The notes beneath the pieces were generated by a model that was not told the DNA's origin, did not search any database, and worked only from the letters and a program-made list of their open reading frames with translations. DNA of 54,627 nt from UBA2882 sp964619485 (GTDB lineage Bacteria > Bacillota > Clostridia > Lachnospirales > Lachnospiraceae), in NCBI GenBank assembly GCA_964619485.1, contig CAZUCI010000009.1, forward strand, positions 1 through 54,627, written 5' to 3'. This document shows positions 32,220-40,910 of the stretch, piece after piece; the stretch's first letter is position 1; each line of letters opens with the position of its first letter. A program made the position numbers and the translations under genes.

Positions 32220-34391
32220 ATGTTTAAGGCAAAACGATTTGTAAATGCCGCTCTTGCAGTCAGCCTGTCAGCAGTTATGGCACTGACACTGGCAGTTCCG
32301 GCAGGGGCAGCAGGTCTTACAGAGAATGTTTCTGTATCAGACAACTCTCTCATACAGACGTCCGATAAGGAAGAAAAGGAAAAGAAGGTAAAGGAAGAGA
32401 CCGTATCCGCAGATACGATTCTTGATCCGGAGGCAGAATATCTGACCACAGATGCGTTCAGTAAAGCGACCAATTTAAAGGGTATCCTTGGAGATAAAGG
32501 TCAGCAGGGAATGTATGGCTCCCAGCACACCCTGATGAATGTCAATGTTACTGACATGGTGGTAGATGCCTCCACACATGATGCTACAGCATTTACATAC
32601 AAGGGACATACCTACTATTTTATCGATTATTTAAAGGATTGGATTAAGACAGCCAACCGAAACGGAAAGACAGTTACGCTGGTAATTTTGGTTCCCTATG
32701 TTGCAGGAAAAGAGTATCTGATTGATGATACTGCTCTTGCAAACAGAGGCAATAACACTAAGGGATCACCTTATTTTGCACCAAACGTAAGAGGGCAGAA
32801 GGAGCTTTATGAGGCAATGTTCTCCTGGCTTGCACAGCTCTTTAGTCAGGAAAACTGTCATGTAGACAACTGGGTTCTGGGTAATGAGGTAAATATGCCA
32901 AATTACTATAACTTTACCGGCTCCAATGATACCGCATATAATGTAGACCTGTATGCAGAAGGCTATCTGATGCTCTACAATGCAGTTCGTAAATATACAT
33001 CTGCTTCCAGAGTCAGTCTGTGTCTGGAGCATACCTGGAATTATCCACAGCAGTATCTTTCACAGGAACCTGGTGCTATCAATGCAATGGATTACTTAAA
33101 CCGCTTTAATGCAGCAGTTTCAGGAAGACAGGCTGGTGTAGACTGGTCTATCTCCTATCATATGTATCCGGCCAGCCTGACACAGGCAGATATCTGGGTT
33201 GCACCCGGACGAATGCCGGATGCGCCTGCACTTGACTTAAATCCAAAGAGCGCAGATGCATGGTTTGTAGATGGCAATAACTTAAACGTATTGACTGATT
33301 ATGTAAAGGCAACCTTTGGTAACCGCCGTATTATGCTGACTGAGCAGGGCTTTACCAACTATTATGAAGGAAGCACAGATGGGGTTCACAACGGTGACCA
33401 GATTCAGGCGGCTTCCCTTGCATATTCTTATTACACAGCAAAATATAACGGTCTGGTAGACTGCTTTATCATCAATGATGAGAATGGTGGACAAAAGACG
33501 AACTTCCAGATTGACGGAAAGCTTGCTGCTGAGGTATATGAAAAATTAGATAATGGTAATGCATCCGATGCCGCATGGATTGACAGCACCATCCTTCCAA
33601 TCATGGGACTGAGCTCCTGGTCACAGGTTGTACCAAATTACGGCAGAAAAGCTGATGTTGCAAAGATTACCGCATTTGTTAAGCGCCTTTACAGTGGATG
33701 TCTGGACAGAGCTGCAGATGAAGGCGGATTAAGTAACTGGGTCAATGGACTGAGCAATTTTGCTACCTCCGGTTCTGTTGTAGCACAGGGCTTCTTCTTC
33801 AGTGATGAATTTAAAAATCGAAACCTGAGTGATGCAGAGTACGTGGAAAAGCTTTACGAGGTTATGATGGGACGTGCTTCTGACGCCGGTGGAAAGGCAG
33901 ACTGGGTAAATAAACTGGAAAACGGCGTTGGCCGCGAGGGTGTATTCAAAGGTTTTGCAGATTCCACAGAGTTTAACAATATCTGTAATGAATATGGAAT
34001 TGACAGAGGAAGCATTACAGTGAGCGAGGGACGTGACCGTAACACAGGTCTTACCACCTTTGTAGCCAGATTATATACCAAGGCACTTGGAAGACAGTAC
34101 GAGGTAGCAGGTCTGAACGACTGGTGCAACCGTATCTGTGATGGAACCTGGAGCATCAATGATGTATCCACAACAGGCTTCTTTAATTCCCAGGAATTCA
34201 TGAACAAGAATTTGGGCGACAGTGATTATGTAAAGACACTGTACCAGACCTTCTTTGACCGTGAATATGATCAGGCCGGATACGACGACTGGATGAGCAA
34301 ATTAAAGAGCGGAACCAGCAGAAATGATGTACTTATGGGCTTCTGCAACTCACAGGAATTTGCAAACCTGAAAAAGAGCTATGGTTTATAA
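32220..34391 (+). CDS. Secreted DUF5722 glycoside hydrolase-like protein with DUF4214 repeats (copy 2)
   Basis: 723 residues, ATG with CGGAGGAATG. Signal peptide 1-about 32 (AALAVSLSAVMALTLAVPAGAAG). The domain order is that of the preceding gene: DUF5722 at about 80-470 with DNWVLGNEVNMPNYYN (about 217), SISYHMYPASL and RIMLTEQGFTNYYEG (about 373), then DUF4214 repeats from about 482 to the C-terminus (EFANLKKSYGL). It carries insertions absent from copy 1 (for instance GAINAMDYLNRFNAAVSGRQ and the QADIWVAPGRMPDAPALD loop), so the two may have different substrates. The last DUF4214 unit is almost the same as in copy 1, pointing to recent duplication or gene conversion of that part. A strong terminator follows. 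Confidence 0.85.
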   Translation: MFKAKRFVNAALAVSLSAVMALTLAVPAGAAGLTENVSVSDNSLIQTSDKEEKEKKVKEETVSADTILDPEAEYLTTDAFSKATNLKGILGDKGQQGMYGSQHTLMNVNVTDMVVDASTHDATAFTYKGHTYYFIDYLKDWIKTANRNGKTVTLVILVPYVAGKEYLIDDTALANRGNNTKGSPYFAPNVRGQKELYEAMFSWLAQLFSQENCHVDNWVLGNEVNMPNYYNFTGSNDTAYNVDLYAEGYLMLYNAVRKYTSASRVSLCLEHTWNYPQQYLSQEPGAINAMDYLNRFNAAVSGRQAGVDWSISYHMYPASLTQADIWVAPGRMPDAPALDLNPKSADAWFVDGNNLNVLTDYVKATFGNRRIMLTEQGFTNYYEGSTDGVHNGDQIQAASLAYSYYTAKYNGLVDCFIINDENGGQKTNFQIDGKLAAEVYEKLDNGNASDAAWIDSTILPIMGLSSWSQVVPNYGRKADVAKITAFVKRLYSGCLDRAADEGGLSNWVNGLSNFATSGSVVAQGFFFSDEFKNRNLSDAEYVEKLYEVMMGRASDAGGKADWVNKLENGVGREGVFKGFADSTEFNNICNEYGIDRGSITVSEGRDRNTGLTTFVARLYTKALGRQYEVAGLNDWCNRICDGTWSINDVSTTGFFNSQEFMNKNLGDSDYVKTLYQTFFDREYDQAGYDDWMSKLKSGTSRNDVLMGFCNSQEFANLKKSYGL

Positions 34392-34442
34392 AATTTAAAA
34401 ATATGAAATCAATGTCCCAAAAGTACATTGCATACAATTCAC

Positions 34443-34480
34443 AAAAAGCAGAATCGAGAAAATTCGATTCTGCTTTTTTG
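34443..34480 (+). terminator. Terminator after the DUF5722 pair
   Basis: Perfect 15-bp stem AAAAAGCAGAATCGA (34443-34457) with its complement at 34464-34478, a 6-nt loop and a T run. It isolates the secreted-protein genes from the next operon. Confidence 0.9.
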
Positions 34481-34487
34481 TGGGAAG

Positions 34488-34517
34488 TTGCGTAAGTATT
34501 ACCAAATGTGGTATATT
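34488..34517 (+). promoter_or_regulatory. Promoter of the second assembly operon
   Basis: TTGCGT (34488-34493), an 18-bp spacer and TGG-TATATT (extended -10, 34512-34517), right after the terminator and before the second priming transferase. Confidence 0.55.
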
Positions 34518-34564
34518 ATAACACAGTAGTGCCTAAATTTATGGAAAGATGGAGCAATACCAAA

Positions 34565-35941
34565 GTGGAAAATAACGCAATGGATAAAGATAAGCTGAAA
34601 ATAGAGAGCTTTAAGAGCGTATATAAGCGTTTGGCTGCACTGATAGTCTTTGCGAGCCTGCTTTTTTTGTTTGCATATAACTGGTATCAGACCTTCAATG
34701 AGCTGCGTGGCGAAAACAGGTTTGAGGGAAAAGGAAACTGGCTGATGATTGCAATCTATGCGGTCGGTTTGTTTATGCTGATTTGTGCCATGGACGGCTT
34801 CCGGATTGGATATAATAAGGCGGGAAGTCTTGTTTTTTCACAGACGCTGTCGATTGTTCTGGCAAATTTTGCTTTTTGGGTTTTAATAGTCCTGATGATA
34901 GGAGACATCTGGCATATCCGCCAGACGGGACTCGCTATTTTAGAATTGACGCTGGAGCAGTTTGTCGGCAGTCTGGTTTTAACCAATATTTTTTCCTGGG
35001 GATACCATAAGCTGTTTCCGCCCTATCATATGCTCTTAATCAGTGGGGATTATCAGAATGCACTTTCACAGAAGGTGGATGCCCGCAGTGATAAGTATCA
35101 GATTTACGAGGAAATATCGGTGTATGCACCAAATCTTTGGGAAAAGATTATGGAGTATGATGCGGTCCTATTGAATGATGTTCCGTCAAAGGAAAAGAAT
35201 GACATTATTAAGCAGTGCTTTCAAAAAGGAGTGCGGCTTTACTTCACACCGAAAATCTCAGACATTATTGTGAAGGGGACAGATGAGGTTGACCTGTTTG
35301 ACTCCCCGTTATTTCTCTGTAAAAATGTGGGGCCGACCCTGGAACAGAGGTTTGTAAAGCGGATATTTGATTTTATATTCTCACTTCTGGCATTGATTAT
35401 TCTTTCTCCATTTATGCTCATCGCAGCCATTGCAATCAAGTGCTGTGACGGCGGAAGCGTATTTTATACACAGAAGCGCTGCACCAGAAATGGGAAGGTG
35501 TTTGATATCTATAAATTTCGAAGCATGATTGAAAATGCGGAGGAGGATGGAAAATCAAGACCGGCAGTCAATGATGATGACCGGATTACGCCGGTGGGCA
35601 GAATTCTCAGGAAAACCAGAATGGATGAGTTGCCGCAGCTGATTAATATACTGATTGGCGATATGAGCTTTGTGGGACCACGGCCAGAGCGCGTGGAGCA
35701 TGTGGAAAAATATACCGAAGAGATTCCGGAGTTTGCGTTTCGGCTGAAGGTCAAGGGTGGGCTTACCGGCTATGCCCAGGTTTATGGCAAGTACAACACG
35801 ACCGCCTATGATAAACTGAAGATGGACCTGAAATATATTACCAGCTATTCGTTTATGCTGGACATGCAGATCATTTTGCGAACCATCAAGGTTGTATTTA
35901 TGAAAGAGAGTACGGAAGGCTTTCCCCAGGGCAGGAAATAA
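34565..35941 (+). CDS. Second polyprenyl-phosphate sugar-1-phosphate transferase (priming enzyme)
   Basis: Start uncertain: GTG 34565 has GGAG ten bases upstream; ATG 34541 and ATG 34580 are alternatives without a good ribosome site. About 458 residues. Four or five membrane segments occupy the first 150 residues (LAALIVFASLLFLFAYNWYQ, LMIAIYAVGLFMLICAM), then a soluble linker. The transferase domain has KRIFDFIFSLLALIILSPFM, GGSVFYTQKRCTRNGKVFDIYKFRSM, DDRITPVGRILRKTRMDELPQLINIL with the DE pair, GDMSFVGPRPERVEH and KGGLTGYAQVYGKYNT. It starts a second lipid-linked glycan. Differences from the first priming enzyme (15596-17014) in the substrate loop suggest another sugar. It is followed by a run of glycosyltransferases. 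Confidence 0.9.
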   Translation: MENNAMDKDKLKIESFKSVYKRLAALIVFASLLFLFAYNWYQTFNELRGENRFEGKGNWLMIAIYAVGLFMLICAMDGFRIGYNKAGSLVFSQTLSIVLANFAFWVLIVLMIGDIWHIRQTGLAILELTLEQFVGSLVLTNIFSWGYHKLFPPYHMLLISGDYQNALSQKVDARSDKYQIYEEISVYAPNLWEKIMEYDAVLLNDVPSKEKNDIIKQCFQKGVRLYFTPKISDIIVKGTDEVDLFDSPLFLCKNVGPTLEQRFVKRIFDFIFSLLALIILSPFMLIAAIAIKCCDGGSVFYTQKRCTRNGKVFDIYKFRSMIENAEEDGKSRPAVNDDDRITPVGRILRKTRMDELPQLINILIGDMSFVGPRPERVEHVEKYTEEIPEFAFRLKVKGGLTGYAQVYGKYNTTAYDKLKMDLKYITSYSFMLDMQIILRTIKVVFMKESTEGFPQGRK

Positions 35942-35989
35942 AGCTGCCCGGTAGCTTTCAGAGAACCAGGTACAAGAGAGAGGCAAATT

Positions 35990-36730
35990 ATGAATCCGCT
36001 TGTGACGATTGTTACGGTAGCCTTTAACAGTGAGGCAACCATTAAAAAAACCATAGAATCTGTGCTGGACCAGACCTATGAAAATATTGAATATCTGATT
36101 ATTGACGGAGCAAGCAGTGACAGAACCGTCCAGGTGGCAAAGGAATATCAGGAGGCATTTGAAAAGAAGGGGTATCTCTACAAAATCACTTCTGAGCCTG
36201 ACCAGGGTATTTACGATGCCATGAATAAAGGAATTGCCATGGCAAAGGGAGAATTTATCGGTCTGATCAACAGCGATGACTGGTATGAACCCATCGCAGT
36301 GGAGGAGTCGGTGGCGACTATGCTGCGGGAAAACTGTGATATCACCTTTGGAGATATCTGGATTCATCGAAGCGGCAAGAGCAGCTTTGTAAAAAAGGCA
36401 TCTGTCACAAGGTTTGAAACCTCCCGCCATTGGAATCATCCCACCATGTTTGTAAGAGCAAATGTCTATAAGGCATTTCCCTTCTGGAATATCAGTGTAC
36501 ATGATGATTACGGCTGTTATCTTGCCATGAAAAGGGCTGGAAAAAAAATAGTGGTAATCTCCAAACCATTGGCACACTTTAACATGGGAGGAGCCAGCAA
36601 TCGCAAGAGCTTTGCCTTTGCAAGGAAAAGAATTGCCTCCAGATTTTTATGCTACCGCAAAAATGGGTATAGTAGATGGTATCTTTTGGAATGTATTTTG
36701 ATGGAAGCTGCCAAAGCGATACTGGGATAA
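35990..36730 (+). CDS. Family 2 glycosyltransferase
   Basis: 246 residues, GT-A fold. PLVTIVTVAFNSEATIKKTIESVLDQTYENIEYLIIDGASSDRTV is the nucleotide-binding start; the DxD-like acid pair is in GLINSDDWYEP. DQGIYDAMNKGIAMAKGEFIG and a later HDDYGCYLAMKRAG support the assignment (WcaA-like, inverting). It is soluble, without membrane segments. It comes 48 bp after the priming transferase and 23 bp before the next glycosyltransferase, so it belongs to the same operon and may add the second sugar. Donor unknown. Confidence 0.92.
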   Translation: MNPLVTIVTVAFNSEATIKKTIESVLDQTYENIEYLIIDGASSDRTVQVAKEYQEAFEKKGYLYKITSEPDQGIYDAMNKGIAMAKGEFIGLINSDDWYEPIAVEESVATMLRENCDITFGDIWIHRSGKSSFVKKASVTRFETSRHWNHPTMFVRANVYKAFPFWNISVHDDYGCYLAMKRAGKKIVVISKPLAHFNMGGASNRKSFAFARKRIASRFLCYRKNGYSRWYLLECILMEAAKAILG

Positions 36731-36753
36731 TAGATCATCAGGAAGGAGCAGGC

Positions 36754-37917
36754 ATGAAAATAGGAATTGACCTGACCTTTATCCGTCCGGACCACAAAAA
36801 CGGCGGTACGGAATCAAGCTTAAAAAACTTAATGAAGGGCCTGCTGGCTGAAAGGAAAATCCATGACTATCTTTTTCTGATTCATGAGGATTTGTATGAG
36901 GACTATAGAAAGCTGTTTCCCGAGGCAGAATTCTACGTTTATCAGATGAAGGGAAAGCACCCGGTTCGCATGATTCTTTTTCAGACCTTCTATCTTACCA
37001 GAATAATCAAAGAGCAACACATCGACCTGATGTATTTTCCGACCTTTCAGTCGGGACTTTTAAGGAAATTCAAGGTTCCTGTGGTGGTAAACACCAATGA
37101 TATTCAATATAAATATTACCCGGAATACTTCAGCTTCCTGAAGCGAAAATACTATGATCTTTTTTATAAAAGGGCCATGCAGAAGGCAGATGCCATTGTG
37201 GCAATTTCCGGTTATGTGAAAAATACCCTATTGGAATATTTTGGCAGATGGGCAAAGGGGAAAATCGAAGTCCTGTATGTGCCGGTGGATTTGAACAGGG
37301 CAGAGGAAGAAAAATTTGATATAAAAGGCACTCTCGGCAAAGAAGAGGCTTCTGAAAATAATAATTATATCCTTTGTATCAATTCACTGACCAGGCATAA
37401 GAATCTGATTACATTGTTAAAAGCCTATGATATGCTGGAGGAGACCTATAAGGAAAAGTACAGGCTGGTAATCGGCGGAGCAAAGTGGAATGGGGCCAAT
37501 GAGCTTTCAGACTATATAGCCCAAAATGGACTTGAGAATCAGGTCTGCCTGACAGGATTTCTATCGGAAGGGCAGCTGACCTATTTATACAGACATGCCA
37601 GATTATTTGTAACCCCCTCACTTTACGAGGGCTTTGGAATGACGCCTCTTGAGGCTATGGGAGCCATGTGCCCTGTTGTTTCAAGCAGGGAGACCTCCCT
37701 CTATGAGGTGACACAGGGACTGGTTCATTATTATGAGCCGGCGACAGATGCAGCGGCGCTGTGCAGGGCAATCACCGAGGAACTCGCTCACGAGCCTGAT
37801 ATAAAACTTTTAGAGAGAAACAAAGAGGCAACAAAACGCTATGAAGTGGAAACGGTTGCCGCCAATTACAGGGAACTGTTTGAAAAGGTATATGAAAAAT
37901 GGAGCAAAAAGCAGTAG
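36754..37917 (+). CDS. Family 4 (mannosyltransferase-like) glycosyltransferase
   Basis: 387 residues from the ATG at 36754 (ribosome site AAGGAGCAG); the longer frame from 36676 overlaps the GT2 gene without a site. N-terminus MKIGIDLTFIRPDHKNGGTESSLKNLMKG. The second domain has NYILCINSLTRHKNLITLLKAYDML, VCLTGFLSEGQLTYLYRHARLFVTPSLYEGFGMTPLEAMG (E-x7-E motif) and CPVVSSRETSLYEV. This is the GT4 pattern of mannosyltransferases that build EPS and protein glycans; GDP-mannose from the manC operon is a plausible but unproven donor. It overlaps the next small gene by 19 bp. Confidence 0.92.
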   Translation: MKIGIDLTFIRPDHKNGGTESSLKNLMKGLLAERKIHDYLFLIHEDLYEDYRKLFPEAEFYVYQMKGKHPVRMILFQTFYLTRIIKEQHIDLMYFPTFQSGLLRKFKVPVVVNTNDIQYKYYPEYFSFLKRKYYDLFYKRAMQKADAIVAISGYVKNTLLEYFGRWAKGKIEVLYVPVDLNRAEEEKFDIKGTLGKEEASENNNYILCINSLTRHKNLITLLKAYDMLEETYKEKYRLVIGGAKWNGANELSDYIAQNGLENQVCLTGFLSEGQLTYLYRHARLFVTPSLYEGFGMTPLEAMGAMCPVVSSRETSLYEVTQGLVHYYEPATDAAALCRAITEELAHEPDIKLLERNKEATKRYEVETVAANYRELFEKVYEKWSKKQ

Positions 37918-38378
37918 ATAACACAAATGAGATGAAAATCTTTTGCGGGATTTTCTCAGAAGTGGATGAAATATTAAAACAGCATGATATGGATATGAAC
38001 TGTCAGGTAGAAAGCTTTCTGGCCAATCTTTCCATGGAACCAAGAAGGGTTGATGTGGAGAAGCTTTTGCCCCTTTCCGGAGATGCTTTTGTTCAGGCGG
38101 CTCACTATGCCTGCTTTCAAAAGCTTGCAACCAGGGAATTTCTCAGCGCAATGCAGGGAAAAAGCCAGGAGGAGATTCTCCGGGCTATCAGCAGAGAGGG
38201 AGCCTTTACCATTCGAGGTATGGAGCTTGTAAACAACCCGTTTTTTGAGCAGAAGCAGGGACCGAGAGAGAAAATGCTCCTCCTGGCTTCCGGAATTAAA
38301 AATTCAATTTTTCTCCGAAAAATGGCAAAAAAAATGCCGCGCAGCCTGCAGGATAAAATCCGCAGTCTATTCTGCTAA
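37899..38378 (+). CDS. Small accessory protein of the glycosyltransferase run, DUF4214-like
   Basis: 159 residues, soluble, no signal peptide. I do not recognise a named family with confidence. The stretch GDAFVQAAHYACFQKLATREFLSAMQGKSQEEILRAISREGAF has the spacing of one DUF4214 repeat half (FV..hY....R..FL..m..GkS.eEIL..is.E), similar to cytoplasmic DUF4214-like segments fused to glycosyltransferases in other bacteria, but the D..G block is absent. The tail (FLRKMAKKMPRSLQDKIRSLFC) is basic. It overlaps the upstream GT4 gene and lies 18 bp before the next one, so translation is coupled to that of glycosyltransferases. It could be a scaffold or protein-acceptor adaptor. An internal start at 37932 is possible. 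Confidence 0.6.
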   Translation: MEQKAVDNTNEMKIFCGIFSEVDEILKQHDMDMNCQVESFLANLSMEPRRVDVEKLLPLSGDAFVQAAHYACFQKLATREFLSAMQGKSQEEILRAISREGAFTIRGMELVNNPFFEQKQGPREKMLLLASGIKNSIFLRKMAKKMPRSLQDKIRSLFC

Positions 38379-38396
38379 CAGACAGGAGCATGTAAG

Positions 38397-39623
38397 ATGA
38401 AAAAAGTATATATTGATATTTCCATGGTCCTGATAGGAACCAGCTTTACCGGTGTGCCAAGAGTGGTGATGGAGGTATCCAGAAGATTATATGAGGATAA
38501 AGAGCTGGAGCTGGTTTTCATGGAGTACTGCCAGAAAAGAGACTGCTTCGAGCGCATCGAATCAGAGGGCTTTATCCAGTTTTGTACCACCAGAAAGGGC
38601 GACCGAAACAAGCTTCGGACGGGAAAATATTTCAGTATTTCCGACATGAATCAGGGAGATGCAATGCTGGACATTGACACAGTGTGGAAAACCAGGACGA
38701 GAAGAAGCTTTTTGTATAAAGAAATGAAAAAACAGGGAGTGAAGATTATTCCCTTTGTGCATGACATTATCGGCGTGACGCATCCACAGTTCTGCCCCAT
38801 GTACGATATGCTGAGCTTCATGGATTTCACCGGCGCGATTTTAGCATATGCAGATGAGATTATTGTGACAACGCACACAACGGAAAATGAAATCCTGAAC
38901 CTGGCCACAAGACTGGAAGTCCCCTGCCCGCCAATTCATATCACACCCCTTGGCGGAAACTTTGCCAGAAAACAGAATACGACGGCATCCGAAGAGAGTG
39001 GCAGTGCATCAGAAGAGAGTGGCAGTGCATCAGGAAAGAATGACAGCGCATCCGAAGATGCTGACGTATCGGAGTCGATAAAAAAGGCGGCAGACAGTGG
39101 GAAGTATCTTCTCATGGTTGGGACCATTGAGCCCAGGAAAAATCACAAGCTTTTGCTGGATGCCTATGAAAAAGGATTGAAGGACCTGGGATTCCAGCTG
39201 ATTTTTGCAGGCTTCAGAGGCTGGAATAATGATGCCTTTTTTGAAAGGCTGGAGAACCATCCGGATTATGGTCGGGGTATCTGGCACATCAACGGAGCAA
39301 CCGATCAGGAGATTGGTTACCTGTATGAGCACTGTTTTGCACTGGCATTTCCAAGCTATGTGGAGGGATACGGACTTCCCATTGTGGAGGCCTACTCCAA
39401 GGGCGTTTTGGTGCTTGCGGCAGATACACCAATCAATATGGAAATTGCCAAAGAAAAAGGAATTTATTTTAAACAGGATAATCCAGAGGATCTGGTGGAA
39501 AAAGTCAGTGAGCTGTTGAAGCATCCGGAGGAATATCAGGCAAAAAAAGAAAATCTGGCAGTCTTTGTTCCACCGACCTGGGACGAGACCGCAAAAGGAA
39601 TAGGTAATATTTTAAAACTATGA
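38397..39623 (+). CDS. Family 4 glycosyltransferase with low-complexity insert
   Basis: 408 residues. The N-terminal VYIDISMVLIGTSFTGVPRVVMEVSRRL resembles the start of WbpY-type GT4 enzymes. The C-terminal domain has YLLMVGTIEPRKNHKLLLDAYEKGL, HINGATDQEIGYLYEHCFALAFPSYVEGYGLPIVEAYSKG (E-x7-E) and VLVLAADTPINMEI. Between the two domains, at residues about 198-222, lies an acidic Ser/Glu insert made of 7-residue repeats (GSASEES x2 and a degenerate third), encoded by a 21-bp tandem repeat at about 38996-39060. The insert is not part of the fold and probably works as a linker. It overlaps the next gene by 4 bp (ATGA). Confidence 0.9.
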   Translation: MKKVYIDISMVLIGTSFTGVPRVVMEVSRRLYEDKELELVFMEYCQKRDCFERIESEGFIQFCTTRKGDRNKLRTGKYFSISDMNQGDAMLDIDTVWKTRTRRSFLYKEMKKQGVKIIPFVHDIIGVTHPQFCPMYDMLSFMDFTGAILAYADEIIVTTHTTENEILNLATRLEVPCPPIHITPLGGNFARKQNTTASEESGSASEESGSASGKNDSASEDADVSESIKKAADSGKYLLMVGTIEPRKNHKLLLDAYEKGLKDLGFQLIFAGFRGWNNDAFFERLENHPDYGRGIWHINGATDQEIGYLYEHCFALAFPSYVEGYGLPIVEAYSKGVLVLAADTPINMEIAKEKGIYFKQDNPEDLVEKVSELLKHPEEYQAKKENLAVFVPPTWDETAKGIGNILKL

Positions 39624-40900
39624 AAAAGATCGCATTTGTATGTCAGCGGTATGGACAGGAAGTTGCCGGTGGCGCAGAAAGCTATACCAGACAGATGGCA
39701 GAACATCTCGCGGCCTGGAATATGAAGCAGCAGAAACAAAATGGAAATGTGGAGCATCAGGAACAAAATGGAAATGCAGAGCATCAGGAACAAAATGGAA
39801 ATGCAGAGCAGCATGGGCATCTGGAGCAAAATGGAAATGTGGAGCAGGATTATGAAATAGAGGTTCTGACATCAAAGGCTGTGGATTTTCAAACCTGGGC
39901 GGACTACTATCAGGCGGATACAGAAAAACTGAAGGGAGTAACCGTGCACAGATTTTCTGTTACGAAGGGAAGGAATCCCTTTATTCAGAGAGGCTTTGGC
40001 ATTTTAATGCATCGCTTTGGCATTCATTTTCACTGGATGGAGGAGATGAGGCTGAAGGCCAGAGGCCCCTATTGTCCAGGTCTTGTTTCCTATATTAAAG
40101 AACATAAGGATGATTATGATGCTTTTTTCTTTGTAACCTACATGTATTATCCGGCATATTTTGGAGCCAGAGAGGTGTACGAAAAGGCATATTTTATTCC
40201 AACGGCTCATGATGAAGAGCCGATTTACATGAATCTGTTTCACGAACTTTTCAGAAGGGTCAGAGGGATTACTTATCTGACACAGGAGGAAAAGGATTTT
40301 GTGGAGCGGACCTTTCACAATGAAGCTGTACCCAATCAGGTGATAGGCATGGGCATCGAGGTGCCGGCAAATGCTTCCGGAGAAAGATTTCGAGAAAAAT
40401 ATAATATCAAAGGTGATTATCTTGTTTTTGCAGGTCGTATCGAAGAGGGAAAGGGCTGCAAAGAGCTGATGGATTATTTTATTCAGTATCAGGAAGAACA
40501 GCATAAGCTAACCCTTGTGCTGATGGGAAAAGCCACCATGGAAATTCCGGAGAGAGAAGACATCCGCTATGTTGGTTTTGTTTCGGAAGCAGATAAATAT
40601 GATGGTATGAAGGGGGCGAAGGTGATTTGCCTGCCCTCCAGACATGAGAGCTTTTCCATCTCCCTCTTAGAGGGAATGGCCTATGGAAATCCCGCTTTAG
40701 TCAACGGAGCCTGTGAGGTGTTGAAGGGACATATGGACAGAAGCGGCGGTGGACTTTGTTATACAGATTACACTGATTTTAAAGAAAATTTGGGAAAACT
40801 GCTCAACCGTTCGGAAGAGATGGGAAAAGCGGCAGCGGCATATGTGGAAAAAAACTACAGCTGGAATGCAGTAATCAGCCAGTTTATGGGGCAATTATAG
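39620..40900 (+). CDS. Family 4 glycosyltransferase with Gln/Asn-rich tandem repeat
   Basis: 426 residues. KIAFVCQRYGQEVAGGAESYTRQMAEHLA is the acceptor-side loop; the second domain includes LVFAGRIEEGKGCKELMDYFIQYQ, YVGFVSEADKYDGMKGAKVICLPSRHESFSISLLEGMAYGNPALVNG. Residues about 38-76 hold a 9-residue tandem repeat (EHQEQNGNA-like, four copies; 27-bp DNA repeat at about 39741-39850) that splits the first strand-helix unit from its continuation YEIEVLTSKAVDF. Relatives, including the gene at 42441, go directly from the first helix to that strand, so the repeat is an expanded loop. It is coupled to the upstream gene by a 4-bp overlap. Confidence 0.9.
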   Translation: MKKIAFVCQRYGQEVAGGAESYTRQMAEHLAAWNMKQQKQNGNVEHQEQNGNAEHQEQNGNAEQHGHLEQNGNVEQDYEIEVLTSKAVDFQTWADYYQADTEKLKGVTVHRFSVTKGRNPFIQRGFGILMHRFGIHFHWMEEMRLKARGPYCPGLVSYIKEHKDDYDAFFFVTYMYYPAYFGAREVYEKAYFIPTAHDEEPIYMNLFHELFRRVRGITYLTQEEKDFVERTFHNEAVPNQVIGMGIEVPANASGERFREKYNIKGDYLVFAGRIEEGKGCKELMDYFIQYQEEQHKLTLVLMGKATMEIPEREDIRYVGFVSEADKYDGMKGAKVICLPSRHESFSISLLEGMAYGNPALVNGACEVLKGHMDRSGGGLCYTDYTDFKENLGKLLNRSEEMGKAAAAYVEKNYSWNAVISQFMGQL

Positions 40901-40910
40901 GAGGATAGCC

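Noticed and set aside
35555..36577. 340-codon minus-strand ORF opposite the priming transferase and GT2
   Set aside because: Antisense to two well-supported genes and without recognisable protein motifs.
39618..39875. His/Phe-rich repeat ORF on the minus strand (HFHFVPDA repeats)
   Set aside because: Antisense shadow of the in-frame 27-bp repeat in the glycosyltransferase gene.
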